In this document: positions 33,546 through 43,032 of the stretch, one piece after another | How positions within the stretch are numbered: the first letter of the stretch is position 1 | Layout: each line of letters begins with the position of its first letter | Source: Bordetella parapertussis | GTDB lineage: Bacteria; Pseudomonadota; Gammaproteobacteria; Burkholderiales; Burkholderiaceae_B | Length of the DNA stretch: 64,000 nt | Assembly (NCBI GenBank): GCA_945897365.1 | Contig: CAMDFD010000004.1 | Location: forward strand, 165,350 to 229,349 | Reading direction: 5' to 3' | Notes under the pieces: model-generated | Told to the model about the DNA's origin: nothing | Databases searched by the model: none | The model's input: only the letters and a program-made list of their open reading frames with translations | Made by a program: the position numbers and the translations under genes

Positions 33546-34843
33546 CTGCTTCAAACCCTATGACAACCACTACCACACCCGCAGGATCGCCACATTTTCA
33601 CTACCGCAACGGTGAGCTGTTCGCCGAAGGTGTCGCGCTCTCCACCCTTGCCAAGCAGCTCGGAACACCTTTGTATGTGTATTCACGCGCAGCCTTGGCG
33701 ACGGCGTGGGCCTCTTACCAAGAAGCGATCGGCACCCACCGCGTCCTGGTCTGTTTTGGTATGAAAGCCAACTCAAACCTCGCCGTACTCAAAGAATTTG
33801 CCCGTTTGGGCAGCGGTTTTGATATCGTCTCGGGCGGTGAGCTCGCGCGTGTTTTAGCCGCCGGCGTCAATCCCGCTAAAGTTGTGTTTTCCGGCGTGGG
33901 AAAGCAAGAATGGGAAATGCAAGCTGCGCTTGAGGCAGGCGTAAAGTGTTTTAACGTCGAGTCTCTGCCTGAGCTCAAGCTCCTTTCGGGGATCGCGACG
34001 CGGCTCGGCAAGGTGGCCTCTGTGTCTTTGCGCGTCAATCCTGATGTCGATGCGCAGACACACCCCTATATTTCGACCGGCCTCAAAGAAAACAAGTTCG
34101 GTATCGCGATCGAAGAAGCGCCCGCAGCCTATCAACTGGCCATGACGCTACCCGGCCTTCAGGTGGTCGGCGTTGACTGCCATATCGGTTCACAAATCAC
34201 CGAAGTCAGTCCTTATCTGGACGCCCTCGACAAACTCCTCAAACTGATTGAACAGCTGGTCAGCCTAGGCATTACCCTCAAGCATTTGGACTTGGGCGGC
34301 GGTCTGGGTATTCGCTACGACGATGAGACGCCGCTCGCCCCCAAAATTCTGCTCGACAAGGTATTCGCTGAGCTCCATGCGCGAGGTTTTGACCACCTTG
34401 AGCTCGTACTCGAGCCTGGTCGATCGCTGGTCGGAAACGCCGGCGTGCTGTTGACCTCCGTGCAATACCTCAAGCACACCGAAGCACGTAATTTTGCGAT
34501 TGTGGATGCGGCGATGAACGACCTGATGCGTCCCGCGTTGTACGAGGCCTGGCACGGCGTTTTACCGGTCAAGCCGCGCACAAGCGCTCAAACGCTCTAT
34601 GACGTAGTGGGTCCTGTTTGCGAAAGCGCCGATTGGCTCGCCCGTGCGCGGCAACTCGCGCTCGAGCAAGGTGATGTGTTGGCGATTGAATCAGCGGGCG
34701 CCTATGGCTTTGTCATGGCAGGCAACTACAACAGTCGGCCACGCCCCGCCGAAGTCATGGTGGATGGCGAACATGTTTATGTCGTCCGCCAACGCGAAAC
34801 CTTTGCCGACCTGATTCGCGGTGAGAGCTGCCTGCCGGATTGA
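33542..34843 (+). CDS. lysA: Diaminopimelate decarboxylase
   Basis: A 433-residue PLP enzyme that makes L-lysine from meso-diaminopimelate. The PLP lysine is K75 in FGMKANSN. Other landmarks are GVDCHIGSQI, DLGGGLGI, LEPGRSLVGNAG and the C-terminal VVGPVCESAD with ESAGAYGFVMAGNYNSRPRP. The start ATG 33542 overlaps the lptM stop; the reading frame extends upstream, but those residues belong to lptM in another frame. Confidence 0.97.
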   Translation: MTASNPMTTTTTPAGSPHFHYRNGELFAEGVALSTLAKQLGTPLYVYSRAALATAWASYQEAIGTHRVLVCFGMKANSNLAVLKEFARLGSGFDIVSGGELARVLAAGVNPAKVVFSGVGKQEWEMQAALEAGVKCFNVESLPELKLLSGIATRLGKVASVSLRVNPDVDAQTHPYISTGLKENKFGIAIEEAPAAYQLAMTLPGLQVVGVDCHIGSQITEVSPYLDALDKLLKLIEQLVSLGITLKHLDLGGGLGIRYDDETPLAPKILLDKVFAELHARGFDHLELVLEPGRSLVGNAGVLLTSVQYLKHTEARNFAIVDAAMNDLMRPALYEAWHGVLPVKPRTSAQTLYDVVGPVCESADWLARARQLALEQGDVLAIESAGAYGFVMAGNYNSRPRPAEVMVDGEHVYVVRQRETFADLIRGESCLPD

Positions 34844-34852
34844 GCGACCGAA

Positions 34853-35878
34853 TTAATTTTCTCGCGACAGAAAGCCATTAAAAAAACTCACGGTGTTGGT
34901 GGCAAGCGTTTCAAGGTGATAACCACCCTCTTGCACCACCAGCGTGGGTAAACCCAGTGCGGCCACCTGTTTACCCAGACGATTAAAGCCCTCCGTGGTG
35001 ACCGCTACCTTGGTCTGCGGATCATCCTTGTACACATCAAAGCCTAAACACAACACCACCGCATCGGGCTTGAATGCTTCGATCGCCTTGAATGCCTGGC
35101 GCACATGTTCAAAAAAGACCTCTTCGCTTGAGCCATGCGGCATGGGCAGGTTTAAGTTATAGCCCGAGCCTGTGTCTACGCCTGTTTCGTCTTCAAAGCC
35201 TGCGGTCACCGGATAAAAATTCGTCGGGTCGCCATGCACAGATACGTACAGCACATCGTCACGGTCATAGAAAATTTCCTGAACACCCTGACCGTGATGC
35301 ACGTCGGTATCTAGGATCACCACGCGTGGGTATTTTTCACGTAACAACTCAGCCGCAATCGCCGCATTATTGAGGTAACAAAATCCTCCTGCCGCGTCTT
35401 TACGGGTGTGATGACCTGGGGGACGACACAAAGCATAAGCCTTGTCATCGCCCGCCAAGAGGGCTTTAGCGCCTGAGATCGCAGACTGGGCACCCCAGTA
35501 GACCGTCGTCCATGTGTGCTCGCCAACGGGACAACTCCCATCAGCAAGGTACTTACCCGCTTTGGCCAAAATGCCACGCAACGCATTGGGTTCACGCACG
35601 AAGACGTTAGAAATCACCTCGTCGCCCCAGTCCGGTCCGACTTGCTTCCATTCAGCATGCGCAGTTTGTAAAAACGACAGGTAGGCCGCATCGTGGACGC
35701 GTAACAATGGTTCCATGCCGTGATCGTTTGGCTCGGTCACAGGGAGGTTGAGTGCCGCAAGCCCCTTCAAAATCTGTTCGGCACGCTCTGGGATCTCTTG
35801 AGGCACACGCATCTTGCCGCGAGACAGATAGGTTTGTGGATGATGCAGTTTTTGCTTAGAGTGAAAAAAGCTCTTCAT
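34853..35878 (-). CDS. Histone deacetylase-family (acetylpolyamine amidohydrolase-like) protein
   Basis: A 341-residue zinc amidohydrolase. Zinc and catalytic motifs are PPGHHTRKDAAGGFCYLNNAA and the DTDVHHGQG with the later LGFDVYKDDP; the C-terminal QEGGYHLE is the substrate Tyr region. Bacterial members act on acetylpolyamines or unknown acetyl compounds. ATG 35878 was chosen for its GGAG five bases upstream. It converges with lysA (9 bases between stops) and lies just downstream of an EamA transporter on the same strand. Confidence 0.9.
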   Translation of the reverse strand: MKSFFHSKQKLHHPQTYLSRGKMRVPQEIPERAEQILKGLAALNLPVTEPNDHGMEPLLRVHDAAYLSFLQTAHAEWKQVGPDWGDEVISNVFVREPNALRGILAKAGKYLADGSCPVGEHTWTTVYWGAQSAISGAKALLAGDDKAYALCRPPGHHTRKDAAGGFCYLNNAAIAAELLREKYPRVVILDTDVHHGQGVQEIFYDRDDVLYVSVHGDPTNFYPVTAGFEDETGVDTGSGYNLNLPMPHGSSEEVFFEHVRQAFKAIEAFKPDAVVLCLGFDVYKDDPQTKVAVTTEGFNRLGKQVAALGLPTLVVQEGGYHLETLATNTVSFFNGFLSREN

Positions 35879-35891
35879 CAAATCTCCTGAG

Positions 35892-36818
35892 TTAACGTGC
35901 GCGCCGAAGTGAGCTAGCCTTCAAGGATGCAATCAACAGGGGCAAGGTCAATGCCAAGCCTGCGGCGACGATCAGTGCGATTCCTGCAAAAGATTGTAGA
36001 TTAGGCATTTGACCAAAAAGAAGTTCGCCCCAAATGACGGCAAGCGCCAGCTGAAAATAATTGAGCGGGGCGAGCGTCGATGCAGGCACCCGCTTAAAGG
36101 CGAGAATCAGTAAATACTGACCTGTACCACCGCATGCGCCCATCACGAGCATCTCAAACAGATCACGACCCGTTGGCCAGACTTGCGGCCAAAACACCAT
36201 CATCACCGCTAGCCCCATAAACCAACACGTACTGGCTGCATAGACGAACATTTGTTCGCTCTCAACGTGATTGGCCAGCTTGCGTGTCAACAGTTGAACG
36301 ACCGCATAAGCACATGCAGAGGTGAACATCAACGCGCTACCCATCAAGGAGAGATCGCCACCAGGATTGACGATGAGCAGCATCCCCGCCATGCCCACAA
36401 GCACCACGGCGTATTGTTTCCAGCCCACGCGTTCGCCCAATACAAGGGGCGCAAAGATGATCACTAACAGCGGTGCGACAAAATAGATCGCAGTACCTTC
36501 GGCGAGCGGTAAGTATTGAAGCGCAGGAATAAAACAGATACCGACGATGCCAAGCATCGCGCCACGTAACACCAGCAAAAGGCGCTTGTCTTTACGCGCA
36601 TGAATAGACACTCCTTTGGCGCGCATCACTGCAAAAGCAAGCACGACAATCACAGAGTAGCGCGCCATGTTGACAAGCGGCGCTGAGTAGCGATGCACGA
36701 GGTCTTTAGCTAGTGCGTCCAAGAGAGAAAAGCATGTCAGAGCGCATAAAAAAATGCCGCAGCCCACCAACCATTGTCGCTGTTGAGACAACGCAGTCGG
36801 TTCTGAAGAGGTTTCCAA
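35892..36818 (-). CDS. EamA/RhaT-family DMT transporter
   Basis: A 308-residue permease with ten predicted helices in two EamA repeats (FLCALTCFSLLDALAKDLV at the start, APLNYFQLALAVIWGELLFG in the second). The start must be TTG 36818, because the next in-frame ATG is about 50 codons in, past the first helix; no good ribosome site is visible. It lies 14 bases after the MFS gene on the same strand and 13 bases before the HDAC-like gene. Substrate unknown. Confidence 0.82.
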   Translation of the reverse strand: METSSEPTALSQQRQWLVGCGIFLCALTCFSLLDALAKDLVHRYSAPLVNMARYSVIVVLAFAVMRAKGVSIHARKDKRLLLVLRGAMLGIVGICFIPALQYLPLAEGTAIYFVAPLLVIIFAPLVLGERVGWKQYAVVLVGMAGMLLIVNPGGDLSLMGSALMFTSACAYAVVQLLTRKLANHVESEQMFVYAASTCWFMGLAVMMVFWPQVWPTGRDLFEMLVMGACGGTGQYLLILAFKRVPASTLAPLNYFQLALAVIWGELLFGQMPNLQSFAGIALIVAAGLALTLPLLIASLKASSLRRAR

Positions 36819-36832
36819 AACAGCGCGGCGAA

Positions 36833-38038
36833 TCAGGTTGAGCTCGCTGTAGGATGACGGTAGAGCGGTATCAGCAACATCAAAATCAACACGCCAAGTA
36901 CCGCTATTGCGACATAACTTAAACCATAACTACCCAGAACGCTCGCTAACACACCAAACAAGGGGGGGCCGACCATAACGCCCAAAAAGGTAATGCAAAG
37001 CGTGCCGCCTGTTGCGACACCCGCCTGTCCCTTGGGTGCCTGTCGCGCAATCTCCGCCAAAAACACCCCGTTCCAACCAATCGCCGATGCGCCAAAAATC
37101 ACCAAGACGGGAAATAAGAACCACGGCGAAGACTCAGGCCCAAGCATGACAGTTCCCAGCGCACCAATCACCAAGAGCACCGCGATCACGATCAACATCA
37201 TGGTCGCACCTAGCCAGCGATCAGACACATAACCCCATAACATCCGGCCGGAGACTCCAGCGGCTTGGGCCACGGTCAGCGCGCCACCCGCCGCCACAAG
37301 ACTCCACCCCAAGTCCTCATACAAAAATGTCACCAAATAACCCATGAGAGCCATTTGCGCGATCGAGAACATAAAGGACATATAAGACAGTTGACGCAGG
37401 GTGCGGTGGCTGAAAATCAACGTGAGGGGCAAAACAAAACTTGTCGCCAAAGACGGCCTGACCGTGGGATCCCGATCATCATCCAAGCCCTCGCGCAAAG
37501 GCTGCACAGCCCAGGAGCAAATGAGGCACGCGATGCCTGCGCAGATAAAAGCCCACTGCCATCCAATAAAAATATCCAGAGAAGGCACGGTCGCGCCCGC
37601 AATCATGCCCCCGAGCGGCACGCCTGTCTGTTTAACAGAGAAAACAAAAGATAGTTTTTCAGGGGGTGTTGACTTGATCAACAAATGTGAGCTTGCAGGA
37701 GTGATCGGTCCATAGCCAGCACCAATAAACAGCGCGCCCAAAGCGATCGTTTCAACATAGGGCATCGCACAGAGAAAGAGACCAATCGCGGCCAACACCA
37801 GGCCAGTCTGGCTCAAACGTATCGCACCCCAGCGTTTGACCGCGGCACCGCCCAATAAGGTGGCCACCATCGCACCAAAATAAGCCAGCGCGACATAGGC
37901 TCCCAAATAGTTTGTGGAAATTCCGACATCTTTAGCCACTGCCGGCGCAACCACCGGCAGGTTTAACATAGCCATCGCGACAAGAGACTGTACTGTCAGG
38001 GTCGCGAGCAACACGACCCAGGGTTTAGCAGGCGTCAA
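36833..38038 (-). CDS. MFS transporter
   Basis: A 401-residue permease of twelve helices (WVVLLATLTVQSLVAMAML first) with a glycine-rich GAGYGPITPASS region after helix 4, as in cyanate or aromatic-acid type MFS carriers. It starts with TTG at 38038 in a TTGA overlap with the ccsB stop, so it is coupled to ccsB. No gene for a matching enzyme is adjacent; substrate unknown. Confidence 0.85.
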   Translation of the reverse strand: MTPAKPWVVLLATLTVQSLVAMAMLNLPVVAPAVAKDVGISTNYLGAYVALAYFGAMVATLLGGAAVKRWGAIRLSQTGLVLAAIGLFLCAMPYVETIALGALFIGAGYGPITPASSHLLIKSTPPEKLSFVFSVKQTGVPLGGMIAGATVPSLDIFIGWQWAFICAGIACLICSWAVQPLREGLDDDRDPTVRPSLATSFVLPLTLIFSHRTLRQLSYMSFMFSIAQMALMGYLVTFLYEDLGWSLVAAGGALTVAQAAGVSGRMLWGYVSDRWLGATMMLIVIAVLLVIGALGTVMLGPESSPWFLFPVLVIFGASAIGWNGVFLAEIARQAPKGQAGVATGGTLCITFLGVMVGPPLFGVLASVLGSYGLSYVAIAVLGVLILMLLIPLYRHPTASST

Positions 38039-39366
38039 AGCGCACCATAAGAATGCAGACCGGAAAGGAACATGTTAACGCCCAAAAAGGCGAAACAAGT
38101 CACCAACAGACCCACAAGTGCCCAATATGCCGCCATCGTTCCACGCAAGCCCTTCATCAGGCGCAAATGCAACCATGCGGCGTAGTTCAACCAGACGATC
38201 AGTGCCCACGTTTCCTTCGGATCCCACTGCCAGTAGGCCCCCCAAGCATCCGCGGCCCACAAGGCGCCGAGAATCGTTGCCACGGTAAAAAAGGCAAAGC
38301 CGATAGCGATGGCCCGATACATGATGTCATCGAGCACTTCAAAGGAGGGCAAGCGCGCGCCGATCTGAGCACGAAACAACAAAATCGACCCCACAATCAA
38401 GGCACCGATTCCGAAATAAATCATCCAAGTTGCGGACAAACCTTCTGTACGAAAGACCATCGGCTCAGCAGCCAATAAGACACCCAAAATAAACAGCGGC
38501 GCAAGCTTGAACCAGGATTTGGTTTGAGCGTGCTGCTTGACCAGATAAGCAAAGCCCACCATGGCCGCAAGCGAAAACGTGCCATAACCAATGAAGTTTG
38601 CAGGCACATGGATTTTCATCCACCAGCTTTTGAGTGCGGGTACTAGGGGCTGGATTTGATAAGCCTCGCGCGTGAACGAATACCAAAGCAAAAATATGAC
38701 CGACGAGGTCACGACCAACATTACAAAGCCGCCAAGCGCGCGTGTCCCGTAGCGCCGCTCGTAATAGAGATAAAAGAGGGATGTGACGAGCGCGAATAGC
38801 ACAAACACTTCGTACAAATTGCTGACAGGAATATGGCCCAAGTCGGGACCCATCAAATGCCCTTCACGCCATCGCACCAGCATACCCGTCGAGCCTGCAA
38901 AAACAGCGCCCCAGGTCAACGCCGTGCCAAGCCAGGCTGCCGTTGTGCTCACAAAGCCGGCCCAATAACAAAATGTCGCGATCACAAACAACACCGACAT
39001 CCAGAGAATGGCCGACTGTGAAGAAAATAAATATTTCAAAAAGAATACTTGCTCAGCACGCGCCAAATCACCTTGATACAACCAAATCGCAAACAATGAG
39101 GCCGCCCCCATTGCCACCATCAGGGTACGCAAGGGACGCCACAACCAGCCCAACCACACCAATGAAGGAACCGTGAGAACTAGGATGATCTTCTCATAGA
39201 CATCCATGGCCTGGCTGTATTGCTTGAGAGCAAAAGTCGCTCCAAGCGCTAGCAATACAAAAAACAATAAATCGGTCCAATCGGGACGACCACGCTCGAT
39301 GCGTCCGTCACCCGACTCTCTCAAATCATCCCAATCATTCGCAATAGCAGCAACTGGCTCATTCAT
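38035..39366 (-). CDS. ccsB: Cytochrome c biogenesis protein CcsB (System II haem export)
   Basis: A 443-residue membrane protein with multiple helices and the haem-handling WWD segment near the C-terminus (WGAYWQWDPKETWALIVWL) with conserved flanking histidines. With ResB it forms the System II cytochrome c synthetase that attaches haem to CXXCH in the periplasm. It follows resB by 22 bases and precedes the MFS gene by overlap. The protein is longer than the minimal CcsA form because of an N-terminal part with several extra helices, as in other betaproteobacteria. Confidence 0.95.
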   Translation of the reverse strand: MNEPVAAIANDWDDLRESGDGRIERGRPDWTDLLFFVLLALGATFALKQYSQAMDVYEKIILVLTVPSLVWLGWLWRPLRTLMVAMGAASLFAIWLYQGDLARAEQVFFLKYLFSSQSAILWMSVLFVIATFCYWAGFVSTTAAWLGTALTWGAVFAGSTGMLVRWREGHLMGPDLGHIPVSNLYEVFVLFALVTSLFYLYYERRYGTRALGGFVMLVVTSSVIFLLWYSFTREAYQIQPLVPALKSWWMKIHVPANFIGYGTFSLAAMVGFAYLVKQHAQTKSWFKLAPLFILGVLLAAEPMVFRTEGLSATWMIYFGIGALIVGSILLFRAQIGARLPSFEVLDDIMYRAIAIGFAFFTVATILGALWAADAWGAYWQWDPKETWALIVWLNYAAWLHLRLMKGLRGTMAAYWALVGLLVTCFAFLGVNMFLSGLHSYGAL

Positions 39367-39388
39367 AGCAATATCTCAATGGTCAGTG

Positions 39389-41461
39389 TTAGGGCTTGCC
39401 GGTCGGCTCGCCTTGATTCAGGCGTAGCAACGCCTGCTTGAAACGATCGAACTCCCGATTGAAATCGAGTGTCCGCTTTTGCGAAGTCATGGCTGCCATA
39501 ACCTTCGCACCCCCAGCTTCGGCAGGGCGAAGCCAAACCCAAATTCGACGATCTTTGACATAAAACATCGTAAAAATACCGATGATTAAAAGCAAACAAC
39601 CAATATAAACCGTGATCTTTCCTGGCGTACGGCTGACTTGGAAAACACTCGCCTGAACATGATCAAACGTCTTGAGCGTCATCATGATCGGCGAGGGGTA
39701 AAGTGCAAGATCCGACAACGCCGCGACCGCGAGCCTGGACCACTCAGCGGCGGCCTCCATGTTGTCTGGGGCATTGGGCATGGGCGCAAGGCCAGCACGC
39801 TCGCGACCAATGCCGCGCAACTCGGCAATCGAGGATCCTAGCAAACGGATAATGACATCAGCCGCACGACGCTGCTCGGCCTCTGGAACATTTTTTTCCA
39901 AGAAGTTTGAAATCGCGACCAAGCCTCCATTCGCAAAGGTATCAAGCGCTCGCTCAGTCGATATTTGAAGCGCCCTGCGTTCTTCGAAACCTCCTCCATA
40001 ATTGCTGACTAAGCGTTCAGTCGCCAATTTTCTTGCTGCCGGATCGGCCAACACCGCTCTCAAACGCACAAAATCGCCCATAGAACTATCGTCGTCGACA
40101 GGAAGGCGCAAGTAGCGAAAACCGGACTTGCCCGTTTCTTGAACACCGGCCAGCATCACACGGGCGCCATCAAGCTCGACAGGCAACATATAGTTGTGAA
40201 ACAAGGTCGCTTGACCACTCGCATCGATCACGCGGTATTCAACACTCGGGCCAATATTGCGCAAGTTTTTATTTGTTTTGCCCGCGGCACTGCCCGTAAC
40301 GGCTGCGACATGCTCACCGAAAGGCTTTGAAACAGAAGTAGGATCACCACCAGACAAGTCCTCGACATTAATCGGACGCAGCTTTGTCACCTCGACCTTG
40401 AGCTCCGCGCCCGCGGATCTCATCGTGACATCATTGGATTGGCCGACACGCGACTTGATCTCAAAGGATTTGTCACTGGGACCTGCAAGAGGATAGCCCA
40501 CCAACTCGACTAAACTGCCCCCATCGTCAAAGCTGGACTGATACACCGTCACACCCTTGAAATGCAAAGGCTCATTGACCTCGATCGTTGCATCAAACTT
40601 TTTACCCGTGTCGGGATCGGTGACTGTGACCAAGCTGGCAAAGCGACTTGGCATGCCCGTTGAATAATAATCAACGATGAATTTTTTCAACTCGATACTA
40701 AAGGGCAGAGGTTGCACCAAGGCGCCATCGTCAATATTGACCACGGCCGAATCGCGCGTACTACCCTCTGGAATCAACACATTCGCACGAAAGCTCGGAT
40801 TATTGACCGACAAACGTCCACGCTCAGGCACGTCTGCGATCAGCATATTTTCAACAATGGGGGTCTTGCCCATGAGCCATAGCTGCATCCGCACGGGCAA
40901 CTCACTATCAAGCAACCCCCCCACGCAAATAATCACAATGGAGGCATGCGCAAAAATATAACCAAGCCGATTACCACTGCCACGCTTTGCCGCCAGTAAG
41001 ACCGAGTCGCCCTCGTCGCGCTGCTTGACCGCATAACCCTCACGCTTGAGCCAACCTTGAACCGAGGCGGTCGCGGCAGGGACACCTCGCCCCGTATCCA
41101 ACGCAACGCGATGGTGAAATGACTGCAGACTTGAGGTGCGTATATTCTCACGGAAAGAGCGCGCCTCCTTGAGCATCTTAGGTGCATTGCGGATCAAACA
41201 TAAACTCGTCGAGGTCACGAGAAAAGCCATCGTGACCAAGAACCACCAGTTGTTATAGATGTGCCAAATGGAAAACCGATTGAACACATCAAACCAGAAC
41301 GGTCCAAATTGATCGATGTAAGCATTGGCCGAACGCCCCTGCGGGATCACGGTACCGATGATGCTGGCCAAGCAAATAAACACCAACAAACTGATCGCAA
41401 AGCGCATCGAGCTCAGGAGCTCGAGAAAATTAGCCAGCGGTCTAGATGCGGTCTTTGTCAT
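39389..41461 (-). CDS. resB: ResB/Ccs1, cytochrome c biogenesis
   Basis: A 690-residue partner of CcsB. Three helices near the N-terminus (SSMRFAISLLVFICLASIIG, YNNWWFLVTMAFLVTSTSL, GYIFAHASIVIICVGGLL) are followed by a long periplasmic domain with the ResB pattern GVTVYQSSFDDGGS, and a last helix near the C-terminus (IGCLLLIIGIFTMFYV). The start is ATG 41461 (MTKTASRP). It forms an operon with ccsB. The cytochrome c4 gene upstream on the same strand is separated by a terminator. Confidence 0.95.
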   Translation of the reverse strand: MTKTASRPLANFLELLSSMRFAISLLVFICLASIIGTVIPQGRSANAYIDQFGPFWFDVFNRFSIWHIYNNWWFLVTMAFLVTSTSLCLIRNAPKMLKEARSFRENIRTSSLQSFHHRVALDTGRGVPAATASVQGWLKREGYAVKQRDEGDSVLLAAKRGSGNRLGYIFAHASIVIICVGGLLDSELPVRMQLWLMGKTPIVENMLIADVPERGRLSVNNPSFRANVLIPEGSTRDSAVVNIDDGALVQPLPFSIELKKFIVDYYSTGMPSRFASLVTVTDPDTGKKFDATIEVNEPLHFKGVTVYQSSFDDGGSLVELVGYPLAGPSDKSFEIKSRVGQSNDVTMRSAGAELKVEVTKLRPINVEDLSGGDPTSVSKPFGEHVAAVTGSAAGKTNKNLRNIGPSVEYRVIDASGQATLFHNYMLPVELDGARVMLAGVQETGKSGFRYLRLPVDDDSSMGDFVRLRAVLADPAARKLATERLVSNYGGGFEERRALQISTERALDTFANGGLVAISNFLEKNVPEAEQRRAADVIIRLLGSSIAELRGIGRERAGLAPMPNAPDNMEAAAEWSRLAVAALSDLALYPSPIMMTLKTFDHVQASVFQVSRTPGKITVYIGCLLLIIGIFTMFYVKDRRIWVWLRPAEAGGAKVMAAMTSQKRTLDFNREFDRFKQALLRLNQGEPTGKP

Positions 41462-41513
41462 GATTGCGTGATTGCCCAGTGATACTAAAGCGACAGACAA
41501 GGTGCGAGGTGCG

Positions 41514-41544
41514 AAAAAAAGGGGGTCTTTAAGATCCCCTTTTT
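41514..41544 (-). terminator. Rho-independent terminator after the cytochrome c4 gene
   Basis: On the minus strand the stem AAAAGGGGATCTT/AAGACCCCCTTTT is followed by a run of T, 55 bases after the end of the cytochrome gene and before resB. The A-tract on the other side makes it look bidirectional, but only minus-strand genes are near. Confidence 0.8.
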
Positions 41545-41598
41545 ACTATACCTTTTGCGCCAAACGAGCTAAAACATTACAACTATTATTCGTTTTTT

Positions 41599-42312
41599 TT
41601 AGCGCAAACCAGCTGCATAGTCAGAAACTGCCTTAATGTCTGAATCTGACATGCGGTCAGCGATTTGGTTCATCATGGGCGAATTACCTCGGTGTCCAGA
41701 GCGAAAGAACTTGAGCTGATCTTCGATGTATGAGGGGTATTGCCCACTGAGACGTGGGTATTGCGCCGGAATACCAGCACCATTGGCGGAGTGACACGCA
41801 GCACACGCAGGGACATTACGCTCAGGAATCCCTGCTCGCCAGATTTTTTGGCCTCGCCCCACCAACTTTTCGTTGGTTGCGGTCGCAGGCTGCGCTAAGG
41901 TTTGCAAGGACAGGAAATAGGCAAGATTATGCATATCCACGTCGTTCAGCGGCGTCGCCAGCGCTTGCATCACAGAAGGCGCGCCCTCAGCGCCCTTGCG
42001 CAACGCGGTCTTAGCGCCTGCTTTGATACGGAACTCAACGAGCTGTTTGTATAAATACTCGTGTGATTGGGCAGAAAGATTGGGATTAGCAGGGATCGTA
42101 CTGTTGCCAGCCGCGCCGTGACAGGAGACACAGGCCACGATGCCACGCGCTGCATCACCCTGCTCATAGAGTTGAGCACCCTTTGTGGCGTCAGGTTTTG
42201 CTGGACCCTTGACAGGGCCTGCGGCCATACTGGTTGATACGGCAGACACCCCAAGCAGTAACCCGCTCACAAGCACTATCTTGGACACTACCTTGAACAG
42301 CACACACTTCAT
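41599..42312 (-). CDS. Dihaem cytochrome c4-like protein
   Basis: A 237-residue periplasmic cytochrome c with a signal peptide of about 31 residues ending SMAAG. Two CXXCH haem sites are visible (CVSCHG and CAACHS), each followed by the methionine ligand region typical of the c4 fold (ALATPLNDVDMHNLAYFL and MMNQIADRMSDSDIKAVSDY). It passes electrons between bc1 complex and oxidases. The haem would be attached by ResB/CcsB encoded just downstream. It is divergent from engB, 84 bases away. Confidence 0.95.
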   Translation of the reverse strand: MKCVLFKVVSKIVLVSGLLLGVSAVSTSMAAGPVKGPAKPDATKGAQLYEQGDAARGIVACVSCHGAAGNSTIPANPNLSAQSHEYLYKQLVEFRIKAGAKTALRKGAEGAPSVMQALATPLNDVDMHNLAYFLSLQTLAQPATATNEKLVGRGQKIWRAGIPERNVPACAACHSANGAGIPAQYPRLSGQYPSYIEDQLKFFRSGHRGNSPMMNQIADRMSDSDIKAVSDYAAGLR

Positions 42313-42366
42313 TGAAGACCTCGACGCTTGTAATCTTTCTATAAATCAACAACTTCTAAACCCAAG

Positions 42367-42372
42367 ATTATA
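42367..42372 (-). promoter_or_regulatory. Probable -10 box of the cytochrome c4 gene
   Basis: TATAAT on the minus strand lies 54 bases before the cytochrome start. No good -35 at 17 bases is seen (only a weak TTAAGA at 19), so this is a moderate prediction. Confidence 0.4.
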
Positions 42373-42396
42373 CAATAGCGTTTGAGCTTATTCTTA

Positions 42397-43032
42397 ATGG
42401 CCCTCCTTGTGTCAATCCTGCATCGTGCTTCGTTTTTCACTTCAGCCGCTCGGCTGGATCAACTACCTTTTCCCGGAGCCCCTGAAGTCTGCTTCGTGGG
42501 TCGCTCCAATTCGGGCAAATCCACGGCGATTAACGTCCTGACCAACCAGAGAAGATTGGCGTTTTCAAGTAAAACGCCTGGCAGAACAAGGCTCATCAAC
42601 ATGTTTGGTTTGCCTGATCCGCTCGATCCCGAAGGACAACTGGGCTTTCTGGTTGATTTGCCTGGCTACGGCTATGCCTCGGTCGCGCAACGCGCCAAAG
42701 AGGAATGGGCTGATATTTTGGGTGGCTACCTCCAGAGCCGTGAGTCTCTCGCCGGCATCGTGCTGCTGATTGACATTCGTCGCGGTGTGACCGAACTCGA
42801 CCGGCGTCTCGCCAACTGGATCGCCCCAACCCGACGACCCGTGATGGCCTTGCTCACCAAAGCAGACAAGTTTCCGTATGGGCAGCGCATCAAAGCTGTC
42901 TTTGCCGTTAAAAAAGAACTCGAAGACATCGGAGCGCTCAATGCGGTCCCATTCTCCGCCACCGCCCGCATTGGGCTCGAAGAAGCCACCCTTCAAATCG
43001 AAAACTGGATTTCACCCAAGGTCGTACCATGA
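42397..43032 (+). CDS. engB: Ribosome biogenesis GTP-binding protein EngB (YihA/YsxC)
   Basis: A 211-residue GTPase for large-subunit assembly. G motifs are visible: FVGRSNSGKST (G1, 33-43), the switch with TPGRTRLINMF, DLPGYG (G3) and LLTKADK (G4), followed by FSATARIG (G5). The start ATG 42397 (MALLVSILHRASFF) was chosen; a TTG at 42382 is possible. No strong ribosome site is seen for either. It overlaps hemB by ATGA. Confidence 0.95.
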   Translation: MALLVSILHRASFFTSAARLDQLPFPGAPEVCFVGRSNSGKSTAINVLTNQRRLAFSSKTPGRTRLINMFGLPDPLDPEGQLGFLVDLPGYGYASVAQRAKEEWADILGGYLQSRESLAGIVLLIDIRRGVTELDRRLANWIAPTRRPVMALLTKADKFPYGQRIKAVFAVKKELEDIGALNAVPFSATARIGLEEATLQIENWISPKVVP